A stretch of 64,000 bases of DNA from Phyllobacterium brassicacearum (GTDB lineage: Bacteria; Pseudomonadota; Alphaproteobacteria; Rhizobiales; Rhizobiaceae). The notes beneath the pieces are model-generated. The model was not told the origin of the DNA and did not search any database. It saw only the letters and a program-made list of their open reading frames with translations. The position numbers and the translations under genes were made by a program. Location of the stretch: positions 204,157 through 268,156 of the forward strand of contig NZ_PGGO01000006.1 in NCBI RefSeq assembly GCF_003010955.1, in the 5' to 3' direction. Below are positions 52,312 through 62,693 of this stretch, one piece after another; the stretch's first letter is position 1, and each line of letters begins with the position of its first letter.

Positions 52312-52721
52312 TCCGGTTCTCGCTTCATTGTGACCACGACCACGACTTTGAAGGCTGGTTTCGAAACAATGATGACTTCGACGCGCAAGCCGAAAAGCGG
52401 CTTGTCACGTGTCCGGTTTGCGGTTCGCACAAGGTCGAGAAGGCCCTGATGGCGCCTTCGGTCACCACCGGGCGGCAAAAGGAAAAGATGGCCGTTGCGA
52501 TGAGCAAGATGGTGACCGAGCTCAAGGAAATGACCAAGAAGGTCCGCGAAAATGCCGATTATGTCGGCAGCGACTTTGCTGAGGAGGCCCGGAAGATCCA
52601 TTTCGGCGAGGTCGAGAAACGCGGAATCTATGGCGAAGCCTCGGGCGAGGAGGTCAAGTCCCTGCTCGATGACGGCGTTGATGTGATGCCGCTTCCGGTC
52701 TTCCCGGAAGACCACAATTGA
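52308..52721 (+). CDS. DUF1178 family protein
   Basis: A 137-residue DUF1178 protein. The N-terminus MIRFSLHCDHDHDFEGWFRN and the zinc-knuckle-like CPVC (residues about 36-39) are the family's marks; the middle is helical and rich in Lys/Glu. Function unknown; it is conserved with the nitrilase and glutaredoxin genes in alphaproteobacteria. The start at 52308 overlaps the nitrilase stop, so translation is coupled. Confidence 0.87.
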   Translation: MIRFSLHCDHDHDFEGWFRNNDDFDAQAEKRLVTCPVCGSHKVEKALMAPSVTTGRQKEKMAVAMSKMVTELKEMTKKVRENADYVGSDFAEEARKIHFGEVEKRGIYGEASGEEVKSLLDDGVDVMPLPVFPEDHN

Positions 52722-52786
52722 TCTTGCGGGGATAAGGCCAATCTCTATGGTACTCAGTCCGAACTGAACCCATCGGGTGATTCTCC

Positions 52787-53683
52787 ATGTCATTTCTGAA
52801 TTCTGCCGCCGTGCTGCTCGTCCTGACGGGCACTTTTCTCGGTTTGACGCTGCCATTCGGCAAGCTGGCATTCGCGGCGGGCATAGCGCCGTCACTATGG
52901 GCATTCATCATCTCAACGGGTGCCGGTACAGTACTGCTTGCGGCGTTTCTCATAATGGGAAAGCGGCCTCGCTTCGATGCGCATATGCTGCGCTACTACC
53001 TCGTTGCTGCACTGATCTCCTATGCCGTGCCCAACCTGATGACCCTGTCGGCAATCCCGCATCTCGGTTCGGGATACACGGGGATCATGTATACGCTATC
53101 GCCGGTGTTCACCCTGCTGCTTTCGATTCTCTTCAAGATGCGCAGGCCCGATCTTCTCGGCCTTCTCGGCATTTTCGTCGGCTTTGCCGGGGCAGTTCTC
53201 GTGGGATTCACGCGGGGCCAGGTTGGACAGCCAGCCGATCCTCTCTGGGTGGGCATTGGCCTGCTTATTCCTGTGCTGCTCGCCTTGGGCAACGTTTATC
53301 GCACCATTGACTGGCCGGAAGGTGCCGACCCAACCGAACTTGCTGCCGGCAGTCACCTGACGACGGCCTTGCTGCTTATCCCGATCATTTTTTATATGAC
53401 CGGCACATTTCCCGTTGAGCCACTGGGTAGCGTGCCATGGCTGGTGTTTTTCCAGGTTGTGGCGTCGGCCTGCATGTTTGCGCTGTATTTCCGGCTTCAG
53501 GCCGTTGGCGGTCCAGTCTACCTCAGCCAGATCGGCTATGTCGGTGCGGCCGTGGCGCTGCTCGCCGGGACGTTGTTTCTGGGAGAGGTCTATCAGGTGG
53601 CGACATGGGCTGGCGCTGTCATCATTACCATCGGCGTTTTGATGACCACGAAAGCCCAGCGCATGGCAGCGAAGGCGGCTTAG
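52787..53683 (+). CDS. EamA/DMT family transporter
   Basis: A 298-residue ten-helix transporter with two EamA repeats. It opens [23 protein letters not shown], and the second half contains [31 protein letters not shown], typical of the group. Substrate unknown. It converges on ubiG with a 4-base overlap of the stop codons. Confidence 0.82.
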   Translation: MSFLNSAAVLLVLTGTFLGLTLPFGKLAFAAGIAPSLWAFIISTGAGTVLLAAFLIMGKRPRFDAHMLRYYLVAALISYAVPNLMTLSAIPHLGSGYTGIMYTLSPVFTLLLSILFKMRRPDLLGLLGIFVGFAGAVLVGFTRGQVGQPADPLWVGIGLLIPVLLALGNVYRTIDWPEGADPTELAAGSHLTTALLLIPIIFYMTGTFPVEPLGSVPWLVFFQVVASACMFALYFRLQAVGGPVYLSQIGYVGAAVALLAGTLFLGEVYQVATWAGAVIITIGVLMTTKAQRMAAKAA

Positions 53684-54423
53684 GGCCTCGTTGCCAGGAC
53701 CATGTAGTTGACGTCCGTATCGCGGGAACGGTTCCAGCTGTCGGCGAGCGGGTTGTAGGTCACGCCGACCTTTTCCACGACATCAAGTCCAGCGCGCGTC
53801 AGCGCGGTTTCGAGTTCTTCGGGACGAACCAGTTTGTCATATTGGTGCGTTCCGCGCGGCAGCCAGCGCAGCACATACTCGGCACCGAAGATGGCGAGGC
53901 CAAGGGCCTTCAATGTCCGGTTGATGGTGGCGACGAAGGTCATGCCGCCCGGTTTCACCATTTGCGAACAGGCGGACATGTAGAGTTCGACGTCGGCGAC
54001 GTGCTCGACGACTTCCATGTTGAGCACGATGTCGAATTGTTCTCCGGCTTCCGCCAATGCTTCCGCCGTCGTTGCACGGTAATCGATGGCGAGGCCGCTC
54101 TGCGCAGCGTGAATCTTTGCAACCTCGATGTTGGTTTCGCCGGCATCGGCGCCGACGACGCTGGCACCGAGTCGGGCCATGGGTTCACTGAGCAGGCCGC
54201 CGCCGCAGCCGATATCGAGCAGACGCAGGCCGGCAAATGGGGTTGGGCTGTTCGGATCAATGCCGTAGTGGGCGCAGACCTTTTCCTTGATGTAGGCAAG
54301 ACGTGTGGGGTTGAATTTGTGCAGGGGGCGGAATTTGCCTTGCGGGTTCCACCACTCTGCCGCCATGCGCGAAAAGCGCTCGACTTCTGCGGCATCGATT
54401 GTACTGCGTTCTGCGGTCACCAT
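53680..54423 (-). CDS. ubiG: 3-demethylubiquinol 3-O-methyltransferase
   Basis: A 247-residue UbiG, which carries out both O-methylations of ubiquinone synthesis. SAM motif I LDIGCGGG is at 69-76, and the N-terminal family block [19 protein letters not shown] is at about 13-31. The start is placed at 54423 ([10 protein letters not shown]) from family length; the longer frame to 54477 adds an unrelated N-terminus. In rhizobia ubiG and lysC are usual neighbours; here the parDE and peptidase genes lie between them. Confidence 0.92.
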   Translation of the reverse strand: MVTAERSTIDAAEVERFSRMAAEWWNPQGKFRPLHKFNPTRLAYIKEKVCAHYGIDPNSPTPFAGLRLLDIGCGGGLLSEPMARLGASVVGADAGETNIEVAKIHAAQSGLAIDYRATTAEALAEAGEQFDIVLNMEVVEHVADVELYMSACSQMVKPGGMTFVATINRTLKALGLAIFGAEYVLRWLPRGTHQYDKLVRPEELETALTRAGLDVVEKVGVTYNPLADSWNRSRDTDVNYMVLATRP

Positions 54424-54586
54424 TGCCCTGTCCTCATTGTTGCGCTTCGAGTGGCCTCTTCCGGCAAAGAATGTCAAGGCCCGAATTTTGGGACGATACG
54501 TTGTATCAACTTTTGTTATCCTTTAGTATCTATTGTCAGTGACTGAATTATTTCTACAATTGGAACCGACGCGGGGCCCGTCCGCC

Positions 54587-54847
54587 ATGACAAGCATTGC
54601 ACTGAACGAGCATTATGAACAATTCATCAAGAAACAGCTCGAATCCGGTCGCTATAACAACGCCAGTGAAGTTGTGCGGGCCGGGTTGCGGATGCTCGAG
54701 GACTACGAGGAAGCCAGAGAAAGCTGGTTGCGCAAAGAAATACCCAACCGGCTTACGGAACTTCGAGAGAATCCTGCACTTGCTGTTCCAGCAGAGCATG
54801 TTTTCGCCAACCTTGAGGCCCGGATTCGTCCCTCGAAAGCAAAATGA
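54587..54847 (+). CDS. parD: ParD-family antitoxin
   Basis: An 86-residue type II antitoxin. The ribbon-helix-helix N-terminus (MTSIALNEHYEQFIKKQLES) is followed by the ParD signature GRYNNASEVVRAGLRMLEDYE, and a charged C-terminal tail would wrap the toxin. It would bind DNA upstream (an AT-rich stretch, GTTGTATCAAC at about 54499-54509, could be the operator) and neutralise ParE. The start is ATG 54587. Three bases separate it from parE. Confidence 0.9.
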   Translation: MTSIALNEHYEQFIKKQLESGRYNNASEVVRAGLRMLEDYEEARESWLRKEIPNRLTELRENPALAVPAEHVFANLEARIRPSKAK

Positions 54848-54850
54848 GGA

Positions 54851-55169
54851 ATGAAATACAGGGTCCTGTTCCACCCGCGGGCTGAGCAGGAGCTAGTTGA
54901 ACTACGCGACTATATTCATGACGTCGCGAGTCCGGAAAGGCCGCGGTCGTTCATGGCCGGGATTCAAGACTTCTGTCTTGGCTTTTCGGCCTTTCCAAAG
55001 CGCGGCACAATTCGTAACGACATCATGGAGGGTGTGCGTATAGTGGGCTACAGGCGTAGTACTAGCATCGCTTTCTCGGTAACATCGGATGCCGTGCTGA
55101 TTTTGGGCATTTTTTATGGCGGGCCGCAACATCTCGGCGGACGTTCTGGAAGATCGCGGATTCGAGTAA
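54851..55169 (+). pseudogene. parE: ParE-family toxin with C-terminal frameshift
   Basis: Starts MKYRVLFHPRAEQELVELRD, a RelE/ParE-type toxin. The frame is normal to …VLILGIFYGG, then one extra base near 55123-55125 (GGCGGGCCGC) shifts it; read with one C removed it continues RNISADVLEDRGFE and stops at 55167-55169, the usual ParE ending. As written, the frame runs on antisense through the M20 peptidase gene to 55747. The C-terminal strand of ParE is needed for toxicity, so the toxin is probably dead, unless this is a sequencing error. Confidence 0.75.
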
Positions 55170-55228
55170 CCCTGCTCTCGTTTGCGCGAAGTGCCCACCA
55201 TCGGCAGCCTCTCGTCATAATAAAAACG

Positions 55229-56608
55229 CTATGCCGGGACACCCGGCTCGCCGAGATCCCAGTAGAGCCCGGCCATCAGTTCAAGGCCCTCGCGTGCTAT
55301 GCTGAGAGGAAGATGCTCGTTTGGTGCATGCTGCGAGCACCCCGGATAGGAGTGCGGCACCCATATCGTCGGAAGTTGCAGGATGTCCGAGAATACGTCA
55401 TTGGGCAGGGAGCCTCCAAGGTTTGGCAGGATCGCCGGTTTCGTACCCGTGGTGCGAGAAATCGAGTCCACGGCCCAACGGACCCAGGGATGCTCCGGGT
55501 CGAGCCGTGTTGCATAAAAAACTTCATCGCCTGCTTGCGCAATCTGTACGTTCTGGAACCCATTGCGATCGAAATGGCGGCGAAGGGCGGGGAGCACGTC
55601 CGCGACATCGACCCCGACGACGAAACGCAATTGGCAGCGGGCCCAGGCGCGTGGAGGAATTGCACCAACGGGTGTCTTCGGATTGCCGGCCTCGAAAGCC
55701 AGCACGGCGAACGAACTCCATGCGAACAGCTTTTCTGCCGCCGTTAGGCCAGGCTCGCCCCAGGCAGGGTCAATCTTCGGTTCATCGGCGCTGGTGTCCA
55801 TTTCGCAGTCGGCGAGAACATGCCGGACACTGTCCGGGATACCCTTCGGGAGCCACTCTGCAATGTGAATCTGACCCGTCGGCCCGGTGATGCTTGCCAG
55901 TGCGTGTGCGAGTTGAATAGCCGGATCGGAAAGGAGGCCACCCCAATTGCCAGAATGGTGCCCGCCCTTGCGCGCATCAATCCAGACATCGAAGCTGATT
56001 GCACCCCGAGAGCCGAGGAAGACAGTCGGCCGCCCGGTCGACAACCGCGGCCCATCCGACGCAATAAAAACGTCGGCCCGGAACAATTCCCTGTGAGTGG
56101 TGGCAAGTTCGCGCAGGCCGGGCGACAGCTTCTCTTCGCCCATTTCGATGATAAATTTGGCATTGAACCCGAGCGTGCCACGTGCCTCCAACACAGCTCG
56201 CAACGCACCGATGTTGATCGAATGCTGGCCCTTGTTGTCAGCAACGCCGCGTCCGTACCACCGGCCGTTACGCTCGATCAGCTCCCAAGGCGATAGTCCT
56301 TCTTCCCAGCCGTCATCCAGCCCGCGGATCACATCACCATGGCCGTAGCCTAGTACCGTGGTCTGTTCCGGCGTCTCGATGCGTTCGGCAAAAAGGAATG
56401 GCCATTCGCGCTCGAACAATGTGCGGCAGCTAAAGCCAAGCGCCACGAAGGCCGGCTTGATCTCCGTCTCGATATAATCGATGAGCATTGGCGCACGGTC
56501 AGGGTTCTGACTCTCGGTCGGCATGCGCACTCGACGTGCCAAATCCTCCCGAAAAGCACCGGAATCAAAATAAGCCTGTGCTCTCGCTAGGGCTGCCTCG
56601 CGCGTCAT
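55229..56608 (-). CDS. M20 family metallopeptidase
   Basis: A 459-residue di-zinc M20 peptidase. Metal ligands lie in GHGDV (89-93) and GRGVADNKGQ (119-128); the catalytic Glu and next ligand are Glu158-Glu159 in EMGEE. A further Asp ligand and the His in the C-terminal PHSYPGCSQHAPNE are present. The lid domain sits between about 205 and 330. It resembles rhizobial dipeptidase/carboxypeptidase-like members that act on small peptides. It is divergent from lysC. Confidence 0.87.
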   Translation of the reverse strand: MTREAALARAQAYFDSGAFREDLARRVRMPTESQNPDRAPMLIDYIETEIKPAFVALGFSCRTLFEREWPFLFAERIETPEQTTVLGYGHGDVIRGLDDGWEEGLSPWELIERNGRWYGRGVADNKGQHSINIGALRAVLEARGTLGFNAKFIIEMGEEKLSPGLRELATTHRELFRADVFIASDGPRLSTGRPTVFLGSRGAISFDVWIDARKGGHHSGNWGGLLSDPAIQLAHALASITGPTGQIHIAEWLPKGIPDSVRHVLADCEMDTSADEPKIDPAWGEPGLTAAEKLFAWSSFAVLAFEAGNPKTPVGAIPPRAWARCQLRFVVGVDVADVLPALRRHFDRNGFQNVQIAQAGDEVFYATRLDPEHPWVRWAVDSISRTTGTKPAILPNLGGSLPNDVFSDILQLPTIWVPHSYPGCSQHAPNEHLPLSIAREGLELMAGLYWDLGEPGVPA

Positions 56609-56802
56609 TCCCTCAACATAGCACCCCAGTCAAACATTCGAAATCATGGGCGAAGGGACAATCCTCGGCGCAAATCACCCCCTGTTCTTGCAGTCACGTC
56701 ATAATTTGGTTATGGAGGCCGCATTCATTTGGCAAAGGGCCGCTTCATTTCAAACAGTCCTTTTCCGATACAGTTTTAGGCTTTCCAGAACGGTACCTTC
56801 CC

Positions 56803-58056
56803 ATGGCACGCATTGTGATGAAATTCGGTGGCACTTCGGTGGCCGATATCGACCGCATCCGTAATGTGGCCCGCCATGTTAAACGTGAAGTTGACGCAGG
56901 TCATGAGGTGGCGGTCGTCGTTTCCGCGATGGCCGGGAAGACCAATGAACTCGTCGCCTGGACACGCCAGACGTCACCGATGCATGACGCCCGCGAATAT
57001 GATGCCATCGTCGCCTCCGGTGAACAGGTGACCGCAGGTCTGCTTGCAATTGCCTTGCAGTCAATGGGCATTCATGCCCGCTCGTGGCAGGGCTGGCAGA
57101 TACCGATCCAGACGGACAACGCGCACGGTGCAGCCCGGATCCTTGAGATTGACGGTTCATTCCTGATCGAGCGGTTCCAGGAAGGGCAGGTCGCCGTCAT
57201 TTCCGGTTTCCAGGGCATCGGCCCGGACAACCGGATTTCCACGCTCGGGCGCGGTGGTTCGGATACCAGTGCGGTTGCGATCGCCGCTGCGGTGAAAGCC
57301 GATCGCTGCGATATTTATACCGACGTGGATGGTGTCTACACGACGGATCCGCGCGTCGAACCGAAGGCGCGGCGCCTGTCACGCATCTCGTTCGAAGAAA
57401 TGCTTGAAATGGCCTCGCTTGGCGCCAAAGTACTGCAGGTGCGGTCCGTCGAGCTTGCCATGGTGCACAAAGTGCGCACATTTGTCAGGTCCAGCTTTGA
57501 AGACCCCGATGCGCCGGGCATGGGTGATCTGATCAATCCGCCCGGAACACTTATTTGCGACGAGGAAGAGATCGTGGAACAGCAGGTTGTCACCGGAATT
57601 GCCTATGCCAAGGACGAAGCCCAGATTTCGTTGCGGCGCGTTGCTGACCGCCCCGGCATTTCCGCAGGTATCTTCGGGCCGTTGGCCGAGGCGCATATCA
57701 ACGTCGACATGATCGTCCAGAATATTTCCGAGGACGGATCGAAGACCGACATGACCTTCACAGTGCCTTCCGGCGACCTCGACAAGGCGCTAGTGGTTCT
57801 CGAAAAGGTCAAGGAAGATATCGGCTTCGACGTCATCCAGTCGGAGGCTGGCATGGTCAAAGTCTCTGTCATCGGCATCGGCATGCGCAGTCATGCGGGT
57901 GTTGCCGCGACGGCTTTCCGTGCGCTTGCCGACAAGGGGATCAACATCCGTGCCATCACCACCTCGGAAATCAAGATTTCCATCCTGATTGATGGCCCCT
58001 ATGCGGAACTTGCCGTGCGCACTTTGCATTCTGTCTACGGTCTGGATAAGCATTAG
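56803..58056 (+). CDS. lysC: Aspartate kinase
   Basis: A 417-residue monofunctional aspartokinase, the first step to lysine, threonine, methionine and diaminopimelate. The start is ATG 56803 (MARIVMKFGGTSVAD); the open frame upstream to 56488 is not coding. KFGGTS is at 7-12, the catalytic region around residues 150-200 (FQGIGPDNRISTLGRGGSDT, with DVDGVYTTDPR), and two C-terminal ACT domains (about 265-415) provide feedback control. Confidence 0.94.
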   Translation: MARIVMKFGGTSVADIDRIRNVARHVKREVDAGHEVAVVVSAMAGKTNELVAWTRQTSPMHDAREYDAIVASGEQVTAGLLAIALQSMGIHARSWQGWQIPIQTDNAHGAARILEIDGSFLIERFQEGQVAVISGFQGIGPDNRISTLGRGGSDTSAVAIAAAVKADRCDIYTDVDGVYTTDPRVEPKARRLSRISFEEMLEMASLGAKVLQVRSVELAMVHKVRTFVRSSFEDPDAPGMGDLINPPGTLICDEEEIVEQQVVTGIAYAKDEAQISLRRVADRPGISAGIFGPLAEAHINVDMIVQNISEDGSKTDMTFTVPSGDLDKALVVLEKVKEDIGFDVIQSEAGMVKVSVIGIGMRSHAGVAATAFRALADKGINIRAITTSEIKISILIDGPYAELAVRTLHSVYGLDKH

Positions 58057-58164
58057 CAAAACGAGATTCTGTTTGTCGGCATGTGCGCCGACTGACATGA
58101 TGGATCGACTGATTTGGTGAGGTCATTCCGGCCTTGCCAATATTGTTATGGAGAAAGGCTCTAA

Positions 58165-60441
58165 GTGCCCACGCGCGAGCAGATAAGTGGCCCTCGTGTC
58201 ATGCTGAAGCGTCTCCGCGAGTTGATGGCGGAGGCCCTTGAGCCGCAGGAGAGGCTTGACCGCATTGTTCGCGAAATCGCGCAGAACATGGTTGCGGAAG
58301 TGTGCTCGTTCTATGTGCTGCGCTCCGATGGCGTCCTCGAACTCTATGCTACCGAAGGCCTGAACCCGTCTGCCGTTCACCTGGCGCAACTTCGTCTCGG
58401 GCAAGGTCTCGTCGGTACCATCGCTGCGAGCGCACGGCCGCTCAATCTCACCGATGCCCAGACCCACCCGGCCTTCGCCTATCTGCCGGAGACGGGTGAA
58501 GAGATCTACAATTCCTTCCTCGGCGTGCCGATCCTTAGGGCAGGGCGCACGCTTGGCGTTCTCGTCGTCCAGAACCGGACCAAGCGCGTCTACCGTGAGG
58601 ACGAGGTCGAAGCGCTTGAGACCACCGCGATGGTGCTCGCCGAAATGGTGGCGGCCGGCGAAATCCCGCGGCTGGCGCGTCCAGGCGTCGAGCTCGACCT
58701 CGGCAAGCCGATGAGTTTCAGCGGCAGCGCGTTCAATGATGGCGTCGGGCTGGGTCACGTCGTGCTGCACGAGCCACGCATCGTGGTTACCAATCTTTTC
58801 AATGAAGACATCAATGCGGAAATCGACCGGCTTGAAAGCTCGCTCGGTTCCTTGCGCATCTCGATCGACGACATGCTGTCGCGCCGCGACGTTGCATTCG
58901 AGGGCGAGCACCGCGAGGTGCTCGAGGCCTACCGCATGTTCGCGCATGATACCGGCTGGGTGCGCCGCCTCGAAGAGGCTATCCGCAACGGCCTGACCGC
59001 CGAAGCGGCCGTGGAGAAGGTACAGAGCGACACCCGTGCTCGCATGATGCACCTGACCGATCCCTATATGCGGGAACGCCTGAGCGATTTCGACGATCTA
59101 GCGAACCGCCTGCTGCGCCAGCTGATGGGCCGCGATGTCAAGACCATGGCCGGTTCACTGGCCAAGGATGCGGTGATCATCGCCCGCTCCATGGGCGCGG
59201 CGGAACTGCTCGACTATCCGCGCGAACGACTGCGCGGCCTGGTGCTCGAGGACGGTGCTGCCACAAGCCATGTGGTGATCGTCGCGCGTGCCATGGGCAT
59301 TCCGGTTGCCGGTCAGGTCAAGGGCGTCGTGTCCATGGCGGAAAACAATGATGCGGTCATTGTCGATGGCGATGATGGCCGGGTTCATCTGCGTCCGCAG
59401 TCCGATGTCGAAGCAGCTTACTCGGAGAAGGTGCGGTTCCGCGCCAAGCGGCAGGCCCTGTACCGGGAATTGCGGGACAAGCCATCCGTGAGCAAGGACG
59501 GTATCTCCATTTCACTGCTGATGAATGCTGGCCTGCTCGTCGACCTGCCGCAACTGGCCGAAGCTGGCGCGGCCGGTATCGGGCTATTCCGTACCGAATT
59601 GCAGTTCATGGTGGCCTCGACCTTCCCGCGCGCCGAACAGCAGGAGCGGCTTTATCGTTCGGTGCTGGAAGCCGCTGGTGACCGGCCGGTGACGTTCCGC
59701 ACGCTCGACATCGGCGGCGACAAGGTGCTTCCCTATTTTCGCAGCAATGTGAAGGAGGAAAACCCGGCCATGGGCTGGCGTGCGCTCCGCCTGACGCTTG
59801 ACCGTCCGGGATTGTTGCGTACTCAGGTCCGTGCTCTGCTCAAGGCAGCGGGCGGGCGGGAGCTGCGGCTGATGCTGCCGATGGTCACGGAAGTGGCGGA
59901 AGTGCGCAAGGCGAGCGAGCTCATCAATCGCGAGGTTCAGCACCTGTCGCGCTTTGCCTATGACCTGCCGACTCGGGTCAAGATCGGCGCGATGGTCGAG
60001 GTTCCATCGCTGCTCTGGCAGCTCGACGAGTTGATGTCCGTGGTGGATTTCGTTTCGGTCGGCTCGAATGACCTGTTCCAATTCGTCATGGCCGTCGATC
60101 GCGGAAATTCGATGATCACCAATCGCTTTGACAATCTCTCGGTGCCGTTCCTGCGGGTTCTACGCCAGATCTCCGAGGCGGGTGAGCGGAACCACACCGA
60201 CGTTACGCTGTGCGGTGAGATGGCCGGCAAGCCGCTTTCGGCCATGGCCCTGCTCGGCCTCGGTTTCCGCTCCATTTCCATGTCACCTGCTGCGATTGGC
60301 CCGGTCAAGGCCATGCTCGGCACGCTCGATATCGGTGAGCTCAGCACCCAGTTGAAGGATGCGATCGACAATCACGGCGAAACGGGTTCGTTGCGCCACG
60401 TTCTCACCAAGTTCGCAGAGCGAGCCGGCGTCCCACTCTAG
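58165..60441 (+). CDS. ptsP: PEP-protein phosphotransferase of the nitrogen PTS (EI-Ntr)
   Basis: A 758-residue enzyme I of the regulatory PTS. An N-terminal GAF domain (about 20-165) senses a signal such as glutamine. The linker and HPr-binding helices follow, then the phospho-histidine site in [14 protein letters not shown] (His369) and the C-terminal PEP-binding barrel. It passes phosphate to NPr and EIIA-Ntr to control nitrogen, potassium and polymer metabolism. The start is GTG 58165 with GAGAAAGG upstream; ATG 58201 is also possible. It is followed closely by prfA. Confidence 0.93.
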   Translation: MPTREQISGPRVMLKRLRELMAEALEPQERLDRIVREIAQNMVAEVCSFYVLRSDGVLELYATEGLNPSAVHLAQLRLGQGLVGTIAASARPLNLTDAQTHPAFAYLPETGEEIYNSFLGVPILRAGRTLGVLVVQNRTKRVYREDEVEALETTAMVLAEMVAAGEIPRLARPGVELDLGKPMSFSGSAFNDGVGLGHVVLHEPRIVVTNLFNEDINAEIDRLESSLGSLRISIDDMLSRRDVAFEGEHREVLEAYRMFAHDTGWVRRLEEAIRNGLTAEAAVEKVQSDTRARMMHLTDPYMRERLSDFDDLANRLLRQLMGRDVKTMAGSLAKDAVIIARSMGAAELLDYPRERLRGLVLEDGAATSHVVIVARAMGIPVAGQVKGVVSMAENNDAVIVDGDDGRVHLRPQSDVEAAYSEKVRFRAKRQALYRELRDKPSVSKDGISISLLMNAGLLVDLPQLAEAGAAGIGLFRTELQFMVASTFPRAEQQERLYRSVLEAAGDRPVTFRTLDIGGDKVLPYFRSNVKEENPAMGWRALRLTLDRPGLLRTQVRALLKAAGGRELRLMLPMVTEVAEVRKASELINREVQHLSRFAYDLPTRVKIGAMVEVPSLLWQLDELMSVVDFVSVGSNDLFQFVMAVDRGNSMITNRFDNLSVPFLRVLRQISEAGERNHTDVTLCGEMAGKPLSAMALLGLGFRSISMSPAAIGPVKAMLGTLDIGELSTQLKDAIDNHGETGSLRHVLTKFAERAGVPL

Positions 60442-60452
60442 AGGCTAAACTT

Positions 60453-61529
60453 ATGTCCATTCCGCAGGATCGTATGGATCAGCTGCTGAAGCGTTTCTCC
60501 ATGATGGAGACGCAGATGGCGAGCAATCCCGATTCAGATACCTATGTGAAGCTCGCTTCGGAATATTCCGAACTCGAGCCCGTTGTTGCCAAAATCCGCG
60601 ACCTGACGAGCGCCCGCAACGAAGCTGACGATTTGAAGTCCATGCTGGACGACGCAGCGACCGACAGGGACATGCGCGAGCTTGCGGAAGCCGAATTGCC
60701 GGAGATCAGGGAGCGTATCGAGGAGCTTGAAAAGGATATCCAGGTCCTGCTCTTGCCGAAGGATGTTGCCGACGAGCGCAATGCCATTCTCGAAATCCGC
60801 GCCGGCACCGGCGGTTCGGAGGCGGCCCTGTTCGGCGGCGACCTGTTCCGCATGTATGAGCGTTACGCAGCAGGGAATGGCTGGCGCGTCGAGCTGATCT
60901 CGGCCAGTGACGGTGAAGCAGGCGGCTACAAGGAAGTCATCGCCATGGTTTCGGGCAAGGGCGTTTTCGCCAAGCTCAAGTTCGAATCCGGCGTCCACCG
61001 GGTGCAACGCGTGCCCGATACCGAGGCGAGCGGCCGTATCCACACCTCGGCTGCAACCGTGGCTGTCCTGCCGGAGGCCGAGGAGATCGACATCGATATC
61101 CGCGCCGAGGATATCCGCATCGACACGATGCGTGCGTCGGGCTCAGGCGGCCAGCACGTCAACACCACGGACTCAGCCGTTCGCATCACGCACATCCCGT
61201 CCGGCATCGTCGTCGTGCAGGCGGAAAAGTCGCAGCACCAGAACCGCGCTCGGGCCATGCAGGTGTTACGCTCGCGGCTGTTTGACATGCAACGGCAGAA
61301 GGCCGATAGCGATCGCTCGGAGGCGCGGCGCAGCCAGGTCGGCTCAGGCGATCGCTCCGAGCGCATCCGCACCTATAATTTTCCGCAGGGACGCGTGACC
61401 GATCACCGCATCAATCTGACGCTCTATAAGCTCGACCGCATCATGGAAGGTGACCTCGACGAGCTCATCGGCGCGCTGATCTCCGACTACCAGACGGCGC
61501 TCCTTGCGCAGATGAATGAAGGGTTCTGA
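60453..61529 (+). CDS. prfA: Peptide chain release factor 1
   Basis: A 358-residue class I release factor reading UAA and UAG. The GGQ motif is at 232-234 in [14 protein letters not shown], the form with T-T-D being that of RF1. The first domain helices and [11 protein letters not shown] are conserved. It lies 11 bases after ptsP and 5 before prmC, whose product methylates its GGQ glutamine. Confidence 0.95.
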   Translation: MSIPQDRMDQLLKRFSMMETQMASNPDSDTYVKLASEYSELEPVVAKIRDLTSARNEADDLKSMLDDAATDRDMRELAEAELPEIRERIEELEKDIQVLLLPKDVADERNAILEIRAGTGGSEAALFGGDLFRMYERYAAGNGWRVELISASDGEAGGYKEVIAMVSGKGVFAKLKFESGVHRVQRVPDTEASGRIHTSAATVAVLPEAEEIDIDIRAEDIRIDTMRASGSGGQHVNTTDSAVRITHIPSGIVVVQAEKSQHQNRARAMQVLRSRLFDMQRQKADSDRSEARRSQVGSGDRSERIRTYNFPQGRVTDHRINLTLYKLDRIMEGDLDELIGALISDYQTALLAQMNEGF

Positions 61530-61534
61530 TCGCC

Positions 61535-62407
61535 ATGACCGGGCATGGCCTTGCCGACATTCACAGGCAGGCGCGGGCCAGGCTGACGGCCGCCGGAATT
61601 GAAACAGCTGATCTTGATGCTCGCCTTCTGGTTGAGTGGGTGACTGGATACGACCGGCTTGAGGCGATCCGCAATCCTGATCGTCCCATCGAACAGGTGG
61701 TTCTGATGCGATTGAACGAGATACTTAGCCGGCGAATTAATGGTGAATCGGTGCATCGCATCATCGGCAAGCGCGCCTTTTTCGGCATCGAACTTGCCTT
61801 GTCTCAAGACACGCTGGAGCCTCGTCCGGATACGGAAGCGCTTGTGGAACTGGTGATCCCGTTCCTGCGCCAGCGCATTGCCGAACATGGCGTCGCTGAT
61901 CTGATTGACCTTGGCACGGGCACGGGTGCAATTGCCCTGGCGTTGCTTGACCAGTTCAAAGAGTTGCGCGCCGTTGGCGTCGATGTTTCTGCAGGCGCAC
62001 TTGATACGGCGCGCACCAATGCCCATTTGACAGGTGTGTCACATCGGTTCGCAGCCCTGAGGTCGGACTGGTTTGCCAATGTAACCGGCGCCTATGATCT
62101 GATCGTTTCTAATCCGCCCTACATACCGTCGCTTGAGATAGCCGGATTGCAACGCGAAGTTGTGCTACACGACCCGATCAGGGCCCTGGATGGCGGACCG
62201 GATGGTCTCATCCCATACCGAATCATTGCCGGACATGCCCGGCATCATTTGAGAACCGGCGGTGCGGTCGCATTGGAGATTGGTTTTGGACAACGCGCTG
62301 ACATTGAGGCAATATTTGCGGCGGAAAATTTTGTTCTGAAGGGTGTTCAGAACGATATTGGCGGGCACGAAAGGGCACTTTTGTTTGCGTCAGTGCAAAA
62401 AGATTGA
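61535..62407 (+). CDS. prmC: Release factor glutamine methyltransferase
   Basis: A 290-residue PrmC/HemK that N5-methylates the glutamine of the RF GGQ motif. The SAM motif DLGTGTGAIALAL is at 125-137 and the substrate-binding NPPY at 193-196; the N-terminal helical domain recognises the release factor. Directly downstream of prfA, as is usual. Confidence 0.95.
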   Translation: MTGHGLADIHRQARARLTAAGIETADLDARLLVEWVTGYDRLEAIRNPDRPIEQVVLMRLNEILSRRINGESVHRIIGKRAFFGIELALSQDTLEPRPDTEALVELVIPFLRQRIAEHGVADLIDLGTGTGAIALALLDQFKELRAVGVDVSAGALDTARTNAHLTGVSHRFAALRSDWFANVTGAYDLIVSNPPYIPSLEIAGLQREVVLHDPIRALDGGPDGLIPYRIIAGHARHHLRTGGAVALEIGFGQRADIEAIFAAENFVLKGVQNDIGGHERALLFASVQKD

Positions 62408-62693
62408 AAAAAGGCTTGGAATTTGCCGTGAAGACGGCTAGTTTCGCCTTACCGCTTTAAACCGAACAAATCTGGTTCTGCCTATCAAGCAATTGATACG
62501 GAAATTTCCGGGTGTTTGATTTCCCCTCGGAAAATAGCTTTGGGGAAATGGTTTTTGCGGAAGCACAAAAGTTTTATGAACTTTGGATGCGATTGAAGCG
62601 CGGGGCGCGCTTCAGGTCGGCAATTGAGAAGCGAAGCTTTTTGACTCAAACGGTGAGCAATTAGCGCCCCTGATTTTCTGAAAAGAGATAAGT
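62408..62693 (+). other. Long leader before the DUF4167 gene
   Basis: 286 bases without a gene. It contains a perfect 12-base palindrome CGGAAATTTCCG (62499-62510) and a hairpin TTTCCCC / GGGGAAA (62520-62548), then several short inverted pieces. It may hold the promoter and a structured 5' leader for the DUF4167 protein. No clear terminator follows prmC. Confidence 0.4.

Noticed and set aside
54851..55747. 298-residue protein starting as ParE
   Set aside because: Only the first 91 or so residues are ParE; the rest is antisense of the M20 peptidase gene, reached by a one-base frameshift. The native ending is found in the next frame.
56488..56802. N-terminal extension of aspartate kinase
   Set aside because: The frame is open but unlike any aspartokinase, and lies over the divergent peptidase start; the true start is MARIVMKFGG at 56803.
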